Of a stretch of 29,229 nt of DNA, positions 23,110 to 29,229 are shown piece by piece; position 1 is the stretch's first letter, and each line of letters opens with the position of its first letter. The stretch covers positions 1 to 29,229 of IMG/VR virus record IMGVR_UViG_3300030109_002855. One strand, given 5' to 3'. The position numbers were made by a program, and so were the translations under genes. The stretch comes from a virus. The notes beneath the pieces are model-generated. The model searched no databases, was not told the origin of the DNA, and was given only the letters and a program-made list of their open reading frames with translations.

Positions 23110-23156
23110 ATAGGGTATTTAACTGGTAGCAGTCAAAGCACTACCATATGGTTGTA
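23110..23156 (-). promoter_or_regulatory. palindrome-type promoter for the leftward operon
   Basis: On the minus strand ACCATATGGT (23143-23152) is followed by exactly 25 bases and then TACCCTAT (23117-23110), with CTTTGA in between and TTAAATA just before CCC. The same layout occurs upstream of the two divergent paralogs. Read as archaeal, TTAAATA is a TATA box about 37 bases from the ATG. Read as bacterial, TTGACT would be a -35 with a poor -10. The palindrome is the likely regulator site. Confidence 0.65.
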
Positions 23157-23183
23157 ATATTTGCTTTGCGGTATTATAACCTT

Positions 23184-23202
23184 AAAAAGGGCATTTCTGC
23201 CC
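23184..23202 (-). terminator. hairpin and T-tract terminator after the 175-aa gene
   Basis: The minus strand reads GGGCA-GAAA-TGCCC followed by TTTTT, about 35 bases after the stop at 23238. A five-pair stem with a GAAA loop plus T run fits a small intrinsic terminator and insulates this gene from the next leftward promoter. Confidence 0.7.
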
Positions 23203-23237
23203 AATTAAGGTGTTAAGTAGGGTTGAATCTACCTAAC

Positions 23238-23765
23238 TTATTCTTCATCTTCCCCCTGAGAAGAACCATTTACCAAAACAACGGGTGATTCCCCGTCCCA
23301 AAGGTAAGGTGCGTTATCTGTATTTTTGGTAAAATCTGAATATGCTTTATTCATCATTTGTCTACGGCTTGCGGTATTTGCATCAGCAAACTCAGTTGCA
23401 TCAGTATAATTTCCGCCACCGGATTTACCGTGTCTCATTTCTAGTGTGCGTATTGATTCGTTTTCATTGAAAAGTGTAACCATTGCAGCATGATAAGCGG
23501 ATAAAACCGCATCTCTTGCAATAAGTACAGCATCAGGCATAGTTGAACCTCTACCTGACCTAAATGGCTTATCTGCGATATCAGCGAAACATGTTCTGAT
23601 AGCACCGTAAAGTGCATCTCTAGACTCAGGTTTCTTATCAGCAGCAGCGATTAATTGCGGTACTGCAATTAACTCAATATTCTGTTGCCAATCAGGATGG
23701 CTTTCAAACCATGCCTCAATTAGTGTTTTCTTACTTTCCCATTGTTCATTTGTCATATCTGTCAT
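23238..23765 (-). CDS. divergent paralog pair, leftward member (175 aa)
   Basis: Paralog of the 157-aa protein encoded at 24018 in the opposite direction. Shared features in order are NEQWESKK near the start, I-A-V-P-Q-L-I-A-A-x-D-x-KPE at about 35-45, a central alanine-rich helix, R-HGKS near residue 115, AD-x-A then a basic helix, a W-D-G motif near the C-terminus, and an acidic SSQGEDEE tail. Acidic tails of this sort occur on single-stranded-DNA-binding proteins, but no OB-fold can be read, so the function is unknown. ATG 23765 has GAGGA upstream; an in-frame reading extends to 23813. Confidence 0.8.
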   Translation of the reverse strand: MTDMTNEQWESKKTLIEAWFESHPDWQQNIELIAVPQLIAAADKKPESRDALYGAIRTCFADIADKPFRSGRGSTMPDAVLIARDAVLSAYHAAMVTLFNENESIRTLEMRHGKSGGGNYTDATEFADANTASRRQMMNKAYSDFTKNTDNAPYLWDGESPVVLVNGSSQGEDEE

Positions 23766-23834
23766 AATAATTCCTCTTTTTATCTCCTTTGTTAAGTATC
23801 TATTCAACCCCACTTAACATAATATATAGTGGAT

Positions 23835-23877
23835 ATAGGGTACTTAAGGGTGTTCTCAAAGTACCACACCATATGGT
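23835..23877 (-). promoter_or_regulatory. palindrome-type promoter for the leftward paralog
   Basis: On the minus strand ACCATATGGT (23877-23868) is followed by 25 bases, then TACCCTATA (from 23842), with ACTTTGAGAAC and CCCTTAAG in between. The spacing is identical to the 23143 site. The leader to the ATG at 23765 is about 50-60 bases under a TATA-box reading. Confidence 0.65.
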
Positions 23878-23917
23878 TGTAATACATAATATTTCATTAT
23901 ACATTTAAATAAATACT

Positions 23918-23960
23918 ACCATATGGTTCTACTTTGATAGAACCCTTTAATAAGCCCTAC
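23918..23960 (+). promoter_or_regulatory. palindrome-type promoter for the rightward paralog
   Basis: ACCATATGGT at 23918-23927, then 25 bases containing CTTTGA and CCCTTTAATA, then AGCCCTAC at 23953-23960. The spacing and order are the same as in the two leftward promoters. Together with the site at 23868 it makes a back-to-back operator pair 50 bases apart serving both paralogs. Confidence 0.65.
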
Positions 23961-24017
23961 ATCGGCTATTATTATGCTCACAAAGGCAATCAGTTAATGA
24001 TAATAAAGGTGTTAAAA

Positions 24018-24491
24018 ATGGAAACATGGGAAGATACAAAAAAGAAAGTTGAAACAATGATAGCGGCAGATGATAGAGGTTCACTCGATGAAGGTCTAAA
24101 AGTTGTAGCCGTACAATTAATTGCAACAGGAGATAGTAAACCTGAGATGCAAGAACAAATGACTAAGACTCTAAAAGAGGCTCTTAGAGGATGTCACGGA
24201 TATCCTTGGAGAAGAGGTGGTGGAGGTATTCTTTCTGCTGCTGCTCTTAGTACAGTGGATGCAATAGTAGCAGATGTTGAAACAGCATTTGCAAATGCAT
24301 TCGATTCTTGTGTCGGTGTTCAAGCATTACTATTGCCTCACGGTAAAAGCAAGAATACTCATTTCGCAAATGGTGCAGATTATGCAAGCACACTCACAAA
24401 GACAATTCGTAAAAACGCAACTACGCTTTACAAAGCAGGTTGGGATGGTTCTCTAGATGGTCTAGGGATTTCTTCACAGGAGGAAGAATAA
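24018..24491 (+). CDS. divergent paralog pair, rightward member (157 aa)
   Basis: Paralog of the 175-aa protein. It shows METWEDTKKKVETM, KVVAVQLIATGDSKPEM (matching AVPQLIAA...KPE), a glycine-rich RRGGGGI turn, an alanine-rich helix, LPHGKSKN (matching RHGKSGG), ADYA, GWDGS, and the acidic SSQEEE tail. ATG 24018 has AAAGGTG seven bases upstream; the reading frame is open back to 23934 but that part lacks a ribosome site. It is ended by a strong terminator, so it is transcribed alone. The function is unknown. Confidence 0.8.
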   Translation: METWEDTKKKVETMIAADDRGSLDEGLKVVAVQLIATGDSKPEMQEQMTKTLKEALRGCHGYPWRRGGGGILSAAALSTVDAIVADVETAFANAFDSCVGVQALLLPHGKSKNTHFANGADYASTLTKTIRKNATTLYKAGWDGSLDGLGISSQEEE

Positions 24492-24520
24492 AACGGATTG
24501 ACTCTTTGTGAGTACTAATT

Positions 24521-24559
24521 GGGGGAATAGGGCTTTAATGCCTTATTCCTCCTTTTTTT
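24521..24559 (+). terminator. strong intrinsic terminator after the rightward paralog
   Basis: The 13-base arms 24521-24533 (GGGGGAATAGGGC) and 24540-24552 (GCCTTATTCCTCC) pair fully apart from two G-U pairs, with loop TTTAAT and then seven T residues. It lies 30 bases past the stop codon at 24491. This is a textbook bacterial-type terminator. Confidence 0.9.
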
Positions 24560-24592
24560 ATTTTAAGGTCTTAAACTGACAAAGCGTTTAAT

Positions 24593-24660
24593 ACCATATG
24601 GTTGTGTATTGTTTTAAAATAGAGGCTGGCGAAAACTTGACCGTATCCTTTATATACCCT
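24593..24660 (+). promoter_or_regulatory. fifth isolated palindrome with downstream TATA-like core
   Basis: ACCATATGGT at 24593-24602. Rightward, TTTATATACCCT lies at 24649-24660, the same TACCCT element but 52 rather than 25 bases away. Leftward, CTTTG follows nine bases on. The arrangement is looser than at the other promoters. It is the only promoter-like signal before the 25203 gene, which would then have a leader of about 500 bases. Confidence 0.45.
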
Positions 24661-24919
24661 CCTAGCCGACTTGATTTGTAGGAACTGACTAAACATCATT
24701 CGTGTACAAGAATAACCTAATTAATACTTAAAGCAGTATTATTCAAAGGATAAATATTTTACTACCAATATGACATCAGTTATTATTACTAATGATTAAA
24801 GAATCATTATTAATACAATATGTATTATTTGATAAAAATATCAGTATCTAGTATCCTATATAATATAAGATAACTAAATAATATCTTACTCATTTTGATT
24901 AACATTCTTCCTTTTCACT

Positions 24920-25175
24920 TAAGTGGAAACGAGAGGTAGGACAAAATGAATAAGATATACAATATATGTATATCATTATAATATACATTATCATTTACTA
25001 CATTTACATACATACATACATACTTTTTTTCTCTCTCTCTTTATTTATTTCTCTCTCTATGAAAAACAGTGGAAACGAGAGAAACGAATAAAGTAGAGCA
25101 AAGTGGTAAACATATACTAACATATGTATATCATTGTGTCATTTCCAACAAGTGTAAACGAGTGGAAACAAGAAT
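24920..25175. repeat. direct repeats in an AT-rich non-coding region; candidate origin
   Basis: GTGGAAACGAGAG occurs at 24923-24935 and 25069-25081, with degenerate copies GTGTAAACGA (25152-25161) and GTGGAAACAAG (25162-25172). ATATGTATATCATT recurs at 24964-24977 and 25122-25135. The intervening stretch has CATA (about 25004-25024) and CT-rich (25031-25058) simple repeats. The whole of 24661-25202 is strongly AT-rich and has no gene. Iteron-like repeats plus AT-rich DNA beside a transcription switch fit a replication origin; no replication gene is present to support it. Confidence 0.5.
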
Positions 25176-25202
25176 AGCATTAAAAAAAATAACGTGATTA
25201 AC

Positions 25203-25622
25203 ATGGATAAAGAAATTAAAAGAACAAATGAAGAAGATAACAAAGAAAGAAAGATAACAATGTTTAGTGGAAAGAGTGATGTCAAATATACACCTCCACA
25301 AACAATGCATCAACCTTACACAAGAAAACCTCTTGAAGGTGTAGCACTATTAATACATGAGAAGTGTAATGATATCAAAGGAATGCTTATTGAAAAGAAT
25401 GAGCAGTATGGAGATTCAGCATTGAATCCAATTAGAATATTTTCAACATCTAATACAGATGAACAACTGCGAGTTAGGATAGATGATAAGTTAAGTCGTT
25501 TATCTCGCGGTAATGATTCATTAGAATCAGATGATGATATAATTAATGACCTAATAGGTTACTTAGTTTTATTATCAATACATAAAGACACTCACCCCGT
25601 AAGTGGAGAAGTTGTAGAATAG
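25203..25622 (+). CDS. MazG-like / DUF1599-type nucleotide-associated protein (139 aa)
   Basis: The second half reads EKNEQYGDSALNPIRIF, RVRIDDKLSRLSRG, then DDDIINDLIGYLVLLSIH: K-N-x-x-Y-G-D-S, R-x-DDK-x-x-R and D-x-x-x-DL-x-GY. This is the pattern of the DUF1599 (nucleotide modification associated domain 1) branch of all-alpha NTP pyrophosphohydrolases, metal-dependent via the acidic helix residues. The N-terminal 45 residues are charged and probably disordered. ATG 25203 has GTGAT upstream. A role in nucleotide pool or modified-base metabolism is inferred from the family. Confidence 0.75.
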   Translation: MDKEIKRTNEEDNKERKITMFSGKSDVKYTPPQTMHQPYTRKPLEGVALLIHEKCNDIKGMLIEKNEQYGDSALNPIRIFSTSNTDEQLRVRIDDKLSRLSRGNDSLESDDDIINDLIGYLVLLSIHKDTHPVSGEVVE

Positions 25623-25639
25623 TCTTAGCGGGCTATCCT

Positions 25640-26575
25640 ACAATACTTTAGGGTGTTATAATAAGGGTTTAATCCAACATAAAAAAGTAAAAAGATATAG
25701 TGGATGAGTGATGTCAAGCATAAAAGTCGCTTGATGCTAATTCTAGATTAGCAAAGTAATTCAATATAGAGTAGTAGGCTATCACAAGTATTATGCTTGT
25801 AATAGTCGGTCAGGTTTGTGTGAAAGCACTTGCTTTACTTGAAAGTTGTCATATTACCAAAACTTGTAAAACTAATGTATCTGTAATCTCAAACAGATAA
25901 TCAGTAAGAATTGTTTCCGCTAGAGGCAATGGTCTGCTGATGACTTACCCACGTGGTGACGGCATAGAACGGTTACTTTCCCTTATAACATTCAATAGTC
26001 AATGAAGACTTTAAAATAAAAACACTCAAAATATCAGACGGGAGAATACGGTAAGGCTTATCGCTTAGTCTAGTTTATTTGTTTCCCGTTCCATTGCTGC
26101 CGTATGCATAATTGGTGTTTCTGATATTTCTATGAGTAGAGTTTACTGAAATAAAAAAGACAAATCGAGGTGGATTAGATTTCCATCCAAAGCAGTGATT
26201 AAATGACCTGCCCAATCTTGATATGATTCTTTTCTTACTACCTCTGAGGACTAGAACAAAAGAATCAATTAATTTTCGAGTATCAGTAATGTGGTTTTCG
26301 CCCATGTCTTTCTCTACTATTCACACTCATGACTACTTATGTAGTTCACAATTAAGGTTTTATCTTAATAATAAAATCTTCTAGTTTCTCTTGCTTAGGG
26401 GTATATCATTCTTTTATGTGGTGTTTTGGAATGGTAAATGCGTCATGCGACCTCAGTTTATTAGAACTAGAAAATTTTTCCTTAGTTGAGAGTCGGGTTT
26501 GTCAGTTAATACATCGCGGGTAACTGAGCAAGAGCCAAAAGATGTTCCCGACTAATCACATTCCAATATGGAGAT
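25640..26575. ncRNA. candidate large structured RNA, about 900 nt
   Basis: No credible gene lies between 25623 and 26582, yet paired arms are dense: 25714-25719/25729-25734; 25879-25884/25893-25898; 26029-26038/26120-26129 (ten pairs) enclosing 26038-26043/26084-26089 and 26046-26051/26100-26105, which cross like a pseudoknot; 26224-26233/26258-26267 (ten pairs); 26332-26336/26341-26345; 26354-26363/26371-26380 (ten, one G-U); 26379-26386/26465-26472; 26426-26433/26559-26566; 26491-26497/26547-26553 enclosing 26502-26508/26521-26527. Size and complexity recall phage-borne giant RNAs such as GOLLD or ROOL, though I cannot match either. Neighbouring genes suggest plus-strand transcription. Confidence 0.5.
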
Positions 26576-26582
26576 AATTAAA

Positions 26583-27131
26583 ATGAATATATTTATACTA
26601 AGTAACACACCAAAAGAATGCGCTAAACAAATGTTAGATAAACATGTAGTCAAAATGCCTACTGAAAGTATGCAGATGATTTCAACGATTTTACATCATC
26701 ATGGTATAGATTCACCTTACAAACCTGTAATGTTAAATCACCCCTGTACTATTTGGGCTAGAAAAAGTAGACAAAACTTTAGTTTTCTTTGGGAACATTG
26801 CTTTGAATTGTGCAAAGAATATACAAAGCGTTATGGAAAAGTACACAAAGTCGAAGAAACTTTACAAGAGTATGCAAGTAAAATTGCAGAAATGTACATT
26901 TTGTTACCTGATATTGGACTAACACCGTTTGCTCAAGCAATGCCTGACAAATACAAAAATGAAGATGCAGTGAAAGCATATCGTGAATACTATCTAAACG
27001 AGAAATACACTTTCGCTACATGGAAAACACAAAAGCCTGATTGGTGGCCTGATAACCATTACAACAATATGATAGACTTAAGAAAGAAACAGTTTCAAGA
27101 TAAAATGAGGAGAAATAAACATGCCATATAA
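26583..27131 (+). CDS. phage DKHVVKM-family protein, possibly pyrimidine-dimer glycosylase-like (182 aa)
   Basis: Contains MLDKHVVKMPTESMQMISTI near the N-terminus, NHPCTIWARKSRQNF at about 54-68, ELCKEYTKRYGKVHK, FAQAMPDKY, AYREYYLNEK and a WKTQKPDWW end. This string of motifs is a widespread phage family often labelled as hypothetical or as pyrimidine dimer DNA glycosylase by distant similarity. I recognise the family but not a proven activity. ATG 26583 has GGAGAT seven bases upstream. Its end overlaps the next ATG by eleven bases. Confidence 0.8.
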   Translation: MNIFILSNTPKECAKQMLDKHVVKMPTESMQMISTILHHHGIDSPYKPVMLNHPCTIWARKSRQNFSFLWEHCFELCKEYTKRYGKVHKVEETLQEYASKIAEMYILLPDIGLTPFAQAMPDKYKNEDAVKAYREYYLNEKYTFATWKTQKPDWWPDNHYNNMIDLRKKQFQDKMRRNKHAI

Positions 27132-27654
27132 TAATTGCCAAAAAATAATGGAAGACGGACACAGATGTAATAAACAGTTTAGAGTGCCTTCACATAAATG
27201 GAGATTAAAATTCTGTCCTGAGTGTGAAACTAATCCTAGACATAAAGGGAATAGGATGCATGCTCTAGCAAGTGATTTGGAAATTAAAGAATATCTTGTA
27301 GCGTTAATGAAAGAATATCCTAGCATTAAAGATATAGTACCTAGTCAAACTCAAATAGATGAAATACGCAAAGTATTGAAGAGTTTTAGTGATGAATTAG
27401 ATGGGATGAGACTCAAAAGAGGAGATATTGATAGGGTACTTAGTGCTAATAAAACTCATGTATCTAAGAAGTTAAACGAATATAGTAATATGGTTAATGA
27501 AGAACTAAACAATGCTAAAAAAGATTTTTTTCGTTTAACTGAACCTGAATCAGAAAAGTTACAGAGACAATTACTAACGCTAAGTAATAGACTTACTAAG
27601 TTAGAGAAAAGGCTAAAAGCAATAGAAGATGATTGGAGTGATGTTGATTGCTGA
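27121..27654 (+). CDS. zinc-ribbon plus coiled-coil protein (177 aa)
   Basis: The N-terminal zinc site uses C6, C16, C32 and C35 (NCQKIM...RCNKQF...FCPEC). From about residue 60 it is a long charged helix that becomes a clear coiled coil at 125-170 (EKLQRQLLTLSNRLTKLEKR). It could be a dimeric nucleic-acid-binding or adaptor protein. It overlaps the genes on both sides. Confidence 0.75.
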   Translation: MPYNNCQKIMEDGHRCNKQFRVPSHKWRLKFCPECETNPRHKGNRMHALASDLEIKEYLVALMKEYPSIKDIVPSQTQIDEIRKVLKSFSDELDGMRLKRGDIDRVLSANKTHVSKKLNEYSNMVNEELNNAKKDFFRLTEPESEKLQRQLLTLSNRLTKLEKRLKAIEDDWSDVDC

Positions 27655-27782
27655 AGTGTGATGAATGTCATGATACTGGCATAGTAGTTAAACAAGATGC
27701 AACGGGTGAAATGGATATTGAAATGTGTATTTGTAAATCACATGTGTATAAGGATTGGTTGATTAAATATGGACTTAAATGA
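27648..27782 (+). CDS. mini zinc-ribbon protein, CDECHDTG type (44 aa)
   Basis: From TTG 27648 (GGAGTGAT upstream) it reads LKCDECHDTGIVVKQD, then MCICKSHVYKDW, giving C4-x2-C7 and C27-x-C29. The C-x-x-C-x-DTG-x-V pattern resembles DnaJ-type or helicase-loader zinc ribbons in phages. No in-frame ATG precedes the first cysteine pair. It overlaps the previous gene by seven bases and the next by fourteen. Confidence 0.6.
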   Translation: MLKCDECHDTGIVVKQDATGEMDIEMCICKSHVYKDWLIKYGLK

Positions 27783-28002
27783 TATTAAGAATTTTGAAAT
27801 GATGAAGCACCATTTTAATCAGATGATAGAGTTCTATGAGAAGATGCCACCATTGGTAAGTAATATTCATAGAACAATAATTGAAGATTCATTGACTTCA
27901 ATAGCAGCCGTTATGGAAGGAGTAACAGCACAGTTATTAGAAGTAATTGATGATGATTCAGTAATAGTAGATGTGAAAAATATGATGGAGGATGAATTAT
28001 AA
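27769..28002 (+). CDS. small acidic helical protein (77 aa)
   Basis: MDLNDIKNFEMMKHHFNQMI leads a methionine-rich helical protein ending in an acidic VKNMMEDEL. It has no metal motif. The TAATG junction at its end couples it to the next microgene. The function is unknown. Confidence 0.65.
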   Translation: MDLNDIKNFEMMKHHFNQMIEFYEKMPPLVSNIHRTIIEDSLTSIAAVMEGVTAQLLEVIDDDSVIVDVKNMMEDEL

Positions 28003-28067
28003 TGGAGTTCTTTCTAATCATGTTAGTAATATTTATTAGTTTGCGTTTATTGGGGTTTAAGATATGA
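28002..28067 (+). CDS. single-helix hydrophobic microprotein (21 aa)
   Basis: Reads MEFFLIMLVIFISLRLLGFK plus I, essentially one membrane-spanning helix. It is coupled by TAATG to the gene before and by ATGA to the gene after, which supports translation. Comparable micro-peptides in phages act on membranes or on lysis timing; no evidence ties this one to a role. Confidence 0.5.
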   Translation: MEFFLIMLVIFISLRLLGFKI

Positions 28068-28177
28068 GTATCATGGTCAGAAGATGTAAAATTTGTGGTA
28101 AAAACCACCGCATCAAAGAACAATATACTAGTAGGATTTGTAAAGAATGCTACAAAGAAATGGAAGGAGAAGAATAA
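28064..28177 (+). CDS. mini zinc-finger protein (37 aa)
   Basis: MSIMVRRCKICGKNHRIKEQ, then a second knuckle ICKECYKEM, giving C8-x2-C11 and C26-x2-C29, a complete four-cysteine zinc finger in 37 residues. It overlaps the preceding ATGA. The acidic tail holds the GGAGAAG ribosome site of the next gene. Confidence 0.65.
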   Translation: MSIMVRRCKICGKNHRIKEQYTSRICKECYKEMEGEE

Positions 28178-28179
28178 AT

Positions 28180-28350
28180 ATGAAATTATTATGTAAAGGG
28201 TGTCTATATGTTATGGAACACCATAAAAGTAAAATTAGCAACAGGTGGCTTTGTGATAGATGTAACAAGCCATTTATACCGGAAGGTAGTACACATCTAA
28301 AAATTAGGAGAAATAAAAATGAAAATGAAATTGAAAACAACAACAGGTGA
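28180..28350 (+). CDS. mini zinc-ribbon protein (56 aa)
   Basis: ATG 28180 follows GGAGAAG. The protein has C5-x2-C8 (LLCKGCLY) and C25-x2-C28 (WLCDRCNKPF), a zinc ribbon, then a basic and asparagine-rich tail. An in-frame reading begins further upstream at 28147, but it would run through the preceding gene in another frame. The tail overlaps the next gene by 32 bases. Confidence 0.7.
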   Translation: MKLLCKGCLYVMEHHKSKISNRWLCDRCNKPFIPEGSTHLKIRRNKNENEIENNNR

Positions 28351-28510
28351 AACGACAATAGATTGGTCAGAAGTTTGTGCAGTAACAGTCTGCCAAGTTT
28401 GGTCAACTGAATTTGAGATGATGCTAGAAGAATATCATGTGCATCTTAAATCAGGTACGATTTTTGTAACGCAAGATGCAAAGATTAAATCCGTAGGATG
28501 GTGGGCTTAG
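28319..28510 (+). CDS. small beta-rich hypothetical protein (63 aa)
   Basis: MKMKLKTTTGETTIDWSEVC followed by strands (EYHVHLKSGTIFVTQDAK) and ending VGWWA. It reads like a compact beta domain. GGAG lies eight bases upstream of the ATG, inside the preceding gene. The next ATG follows the stop directly. The function is unknown. Confidence 0.65.
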   Translation: MKMKLKTTTGETTIDWSEVCAVTVCQVWSTEFEMMLEEYHVHLKSGTIFVTQDAKIKSVGWWA

Positions 28511-28765
28511 ATGAATACATTTCAAATGGAAATAGAAACTAAATTAATTAATGATATTGATTTACCACCATTGATTGTCAAGATGGATGAAAATGATTAT
28601 CCTAAGATATTAATTAATACAGCACACAAGACTTGGTTGATGTTATATCGTAAAGAAATAGCAGGATGTGCAGAACATTTATTTAAACAATTAGACAGAG
28701 TTCTTACAGCGCACCTACAAGAAATGCGCTCATTTGAGAAAATGGAAGATGAGCAAAATGACTGA
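28511..28765 (+). CDS. small hypothetical protein (84 aa)
   Basis: MNTFQMEIETKLINDIDLPP opens a small alpha/beta protein with a C-terminal helix (CAEHLFKQLDRVLTAHLQEM). Its start abuts the previous stop, and its end overlaps the next gene by eight bases. I do not recognise it. Confidence 0.65.
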   Translation: MNTFQMEIETKLINDIDLPPLIVKMDENDYPKILINTAHKTWLMLYRKEIAGCAEHLFKQLDRVLTAHLQEMRSFEKMEDEQND

Positions 28766-29229
28766 TGATAGTTTTCTTCTAGAGTTAAAAGAAGGGGCAA
28801 CTGAAAAAGGTAAACTGAATATTGCATTATTGAGAAACACTTACTATCTATCAATCAAAGCAGGATTAAGTGATGCTTTGTGTATGACTTGTCATGACCC
28901 TATTGATATAAATCAAATTTTAGGTTGTGGTCAGAAGTATAATTTGTTTTGTTCGCCTGAGTGTAGGAAAGAATTGTATGATAGTCGTAAACCACAGTTC
29001 CCTCCAACAACTAAACATTGTGAAAATTGTGGAGTACATTTTACGGTGTATAGTGCAAAAATGCTAGGAGTAAGAAAATATTGCAGAGAAAAATGTCGGG
29101 TTGAAGCAAAGAACAAAAGAAAATTAATTAGGAGAATAGATGACATACAGAATTTCAATGCTCTTAAAAATAGATTAGAAAGAAACATAGCATCATTCAA
29201 AAAAGGTAAAGGTGTTGAATGTTTGGAGT
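28758..29229 (+). CDS. protein with two tandem zinc fingers, cut by the window edge
   Basis: Open from ATG 28758 (or in-frame ATG 28749) to the right edge with no stop, at least 157 residues. It has two similar zinc modules: C42-x2-C45-x19-C65-x3-C69 (CMTCHD...FCSPEC) and C88-x2-C91-x17-C109-x3-C113 (CENCGV...YCREKC), followed by a basic region (KNKRKLIRRI). This suggests a nucleic-acid-binding regulator; an endonuclease domain could follow beyond the edge. It is the largest of the zinc proteins in this chain. Confidence 0.7.
   Translation, partial: MTDDSFLLELKEGATEKGKLNIALLRNTYYLSIKAGLSDALCMTCHDPIDINQILGCGQKYNLFCSPECRKELYDSRKPQFPPTTKHCENCGVHFTVYSAKMLGVRKYCREKCRVEAKNKRKLIRRIDDIQNFNALKNRLERNIASFKKGKGVECLE

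Noticed and set aside
24018-24044. METWEDTKKK at the start of the rightward paralog as another copy of the tag
   Set aside because: The spacing differs (no L/I before K), and its paralog has NEQWESKK at an internal position, so this is better explained as part of the paralogs' shared domain.
20487-25172. CRISPR array
   Set aside because: The repeats at 20487, 24923 and 25069 are too few, unevenly spaced and lack uniform spacers.
26075-26305. 76-codon minus-strand open frame within the 25.6-26.6 kb stretch
   Set aside because: No ribosome site and no recognisable motif; the sequence is better explained by paired RNA arms.
20266-26582. tRNA genes in the non-coding stretches
   Set aside because: I looked for a T-arm GGTTC-AATCC-like segment with matching acceptor arms; GGGTTTAATCC near 25665 has no cloverleaf around it.

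Overview
This window looks like part of the genome of a tailed double-stranded DNA virus (head-tail, Caudoviricetes-like), or a provirus copy of one. It is AT-rich, and standard code-11 stops (TAA, TAG, TGA) are all used. The anchors are a complete large terminase (TerL), a portal protein with the Y-G-x-S-P-L hallmark, long runs of overlapping genes on one strand (ATGA and TAATG junctions), and several small proteins of types common in marine phages. No capsid, protease, tail, polymerase or helicase gene is recognised; these probably lie outside the window. The host is unresolved. Ribosome binding sites are mostly GGTGAT/GAGGTG, compatible with archaea or bacteria. TATA-like promoter cores and many zinc-ribbon proteins lean archaeal. 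Two hairpin-plus-T terminators and possible -35-like TTGA elements lean bacterial.

Layout. (1) 1-20265, all on the minus strand, is the structural or packaging module, read from right to left: a repeat protein, five tandem paralogs, several small proteins, a protein with two copies of a zinc-HTH module (terminase small subunit candidate), two very large helical proteins, a GNAT acetyltransferase, two very basic proteins, TerL, a LAGLIDADG homing endonuclease, the portal, and two unknown proteins. (2) 20266-21303 has no confident gene. It holds a zinc-ribbon remnant, two operator-like palindromes and about 500 nt of densely self-complementary sequence, a likely structured RNA. (3) 21304-23085, minus strand, is an operon of small proteins, several of them zinc-binding. 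(4) 23238-24491 holds two divergent paralogs (minus and plus), each followed by an intrinsic terminator and preceded by the same composite promoter. (5) 24560-25202 is an AT-rich, repeat-rich non-coding stretch and candidate origin. (6) 25203-29229, plus strand, starts with a MazG/DUF1599-like gene, then about 950 nt of non-coding sequence with many long-range helices (a second large RNA candidate), then a chain of very small, overlapping, mostly zinc-binding genes running off the right edge.

The most striking signal is a short peptide, W-x3-[L/I/M]-K, at the extreme N-terminus of about fifteen otherwise unrelated proteins of the structural module (for example MSWQDTLK, MTWENVLK, MWFDILK), including one 23-residue protein that is little more than the tag. 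Three proteins without it at the N-terminus (GNAT, 363 aa, 228 aa) have the same motif at the extreme C-terminus. TerL, the portal and the zinc-HTH protein lack it. The simplest reading is a shared sorting peptide that docks diverse cargo onto or into the capsid, analogous in logic to T4 internal-protein targeting sequences or encapsulin cargo peptides. The second signal is a palindrome, ACCATATGGT, found six times only between genes. At three promoters it sits exactly 25 nt upstream of a [TA][AG]CCCTA element, which suggests one coordinated regulon.
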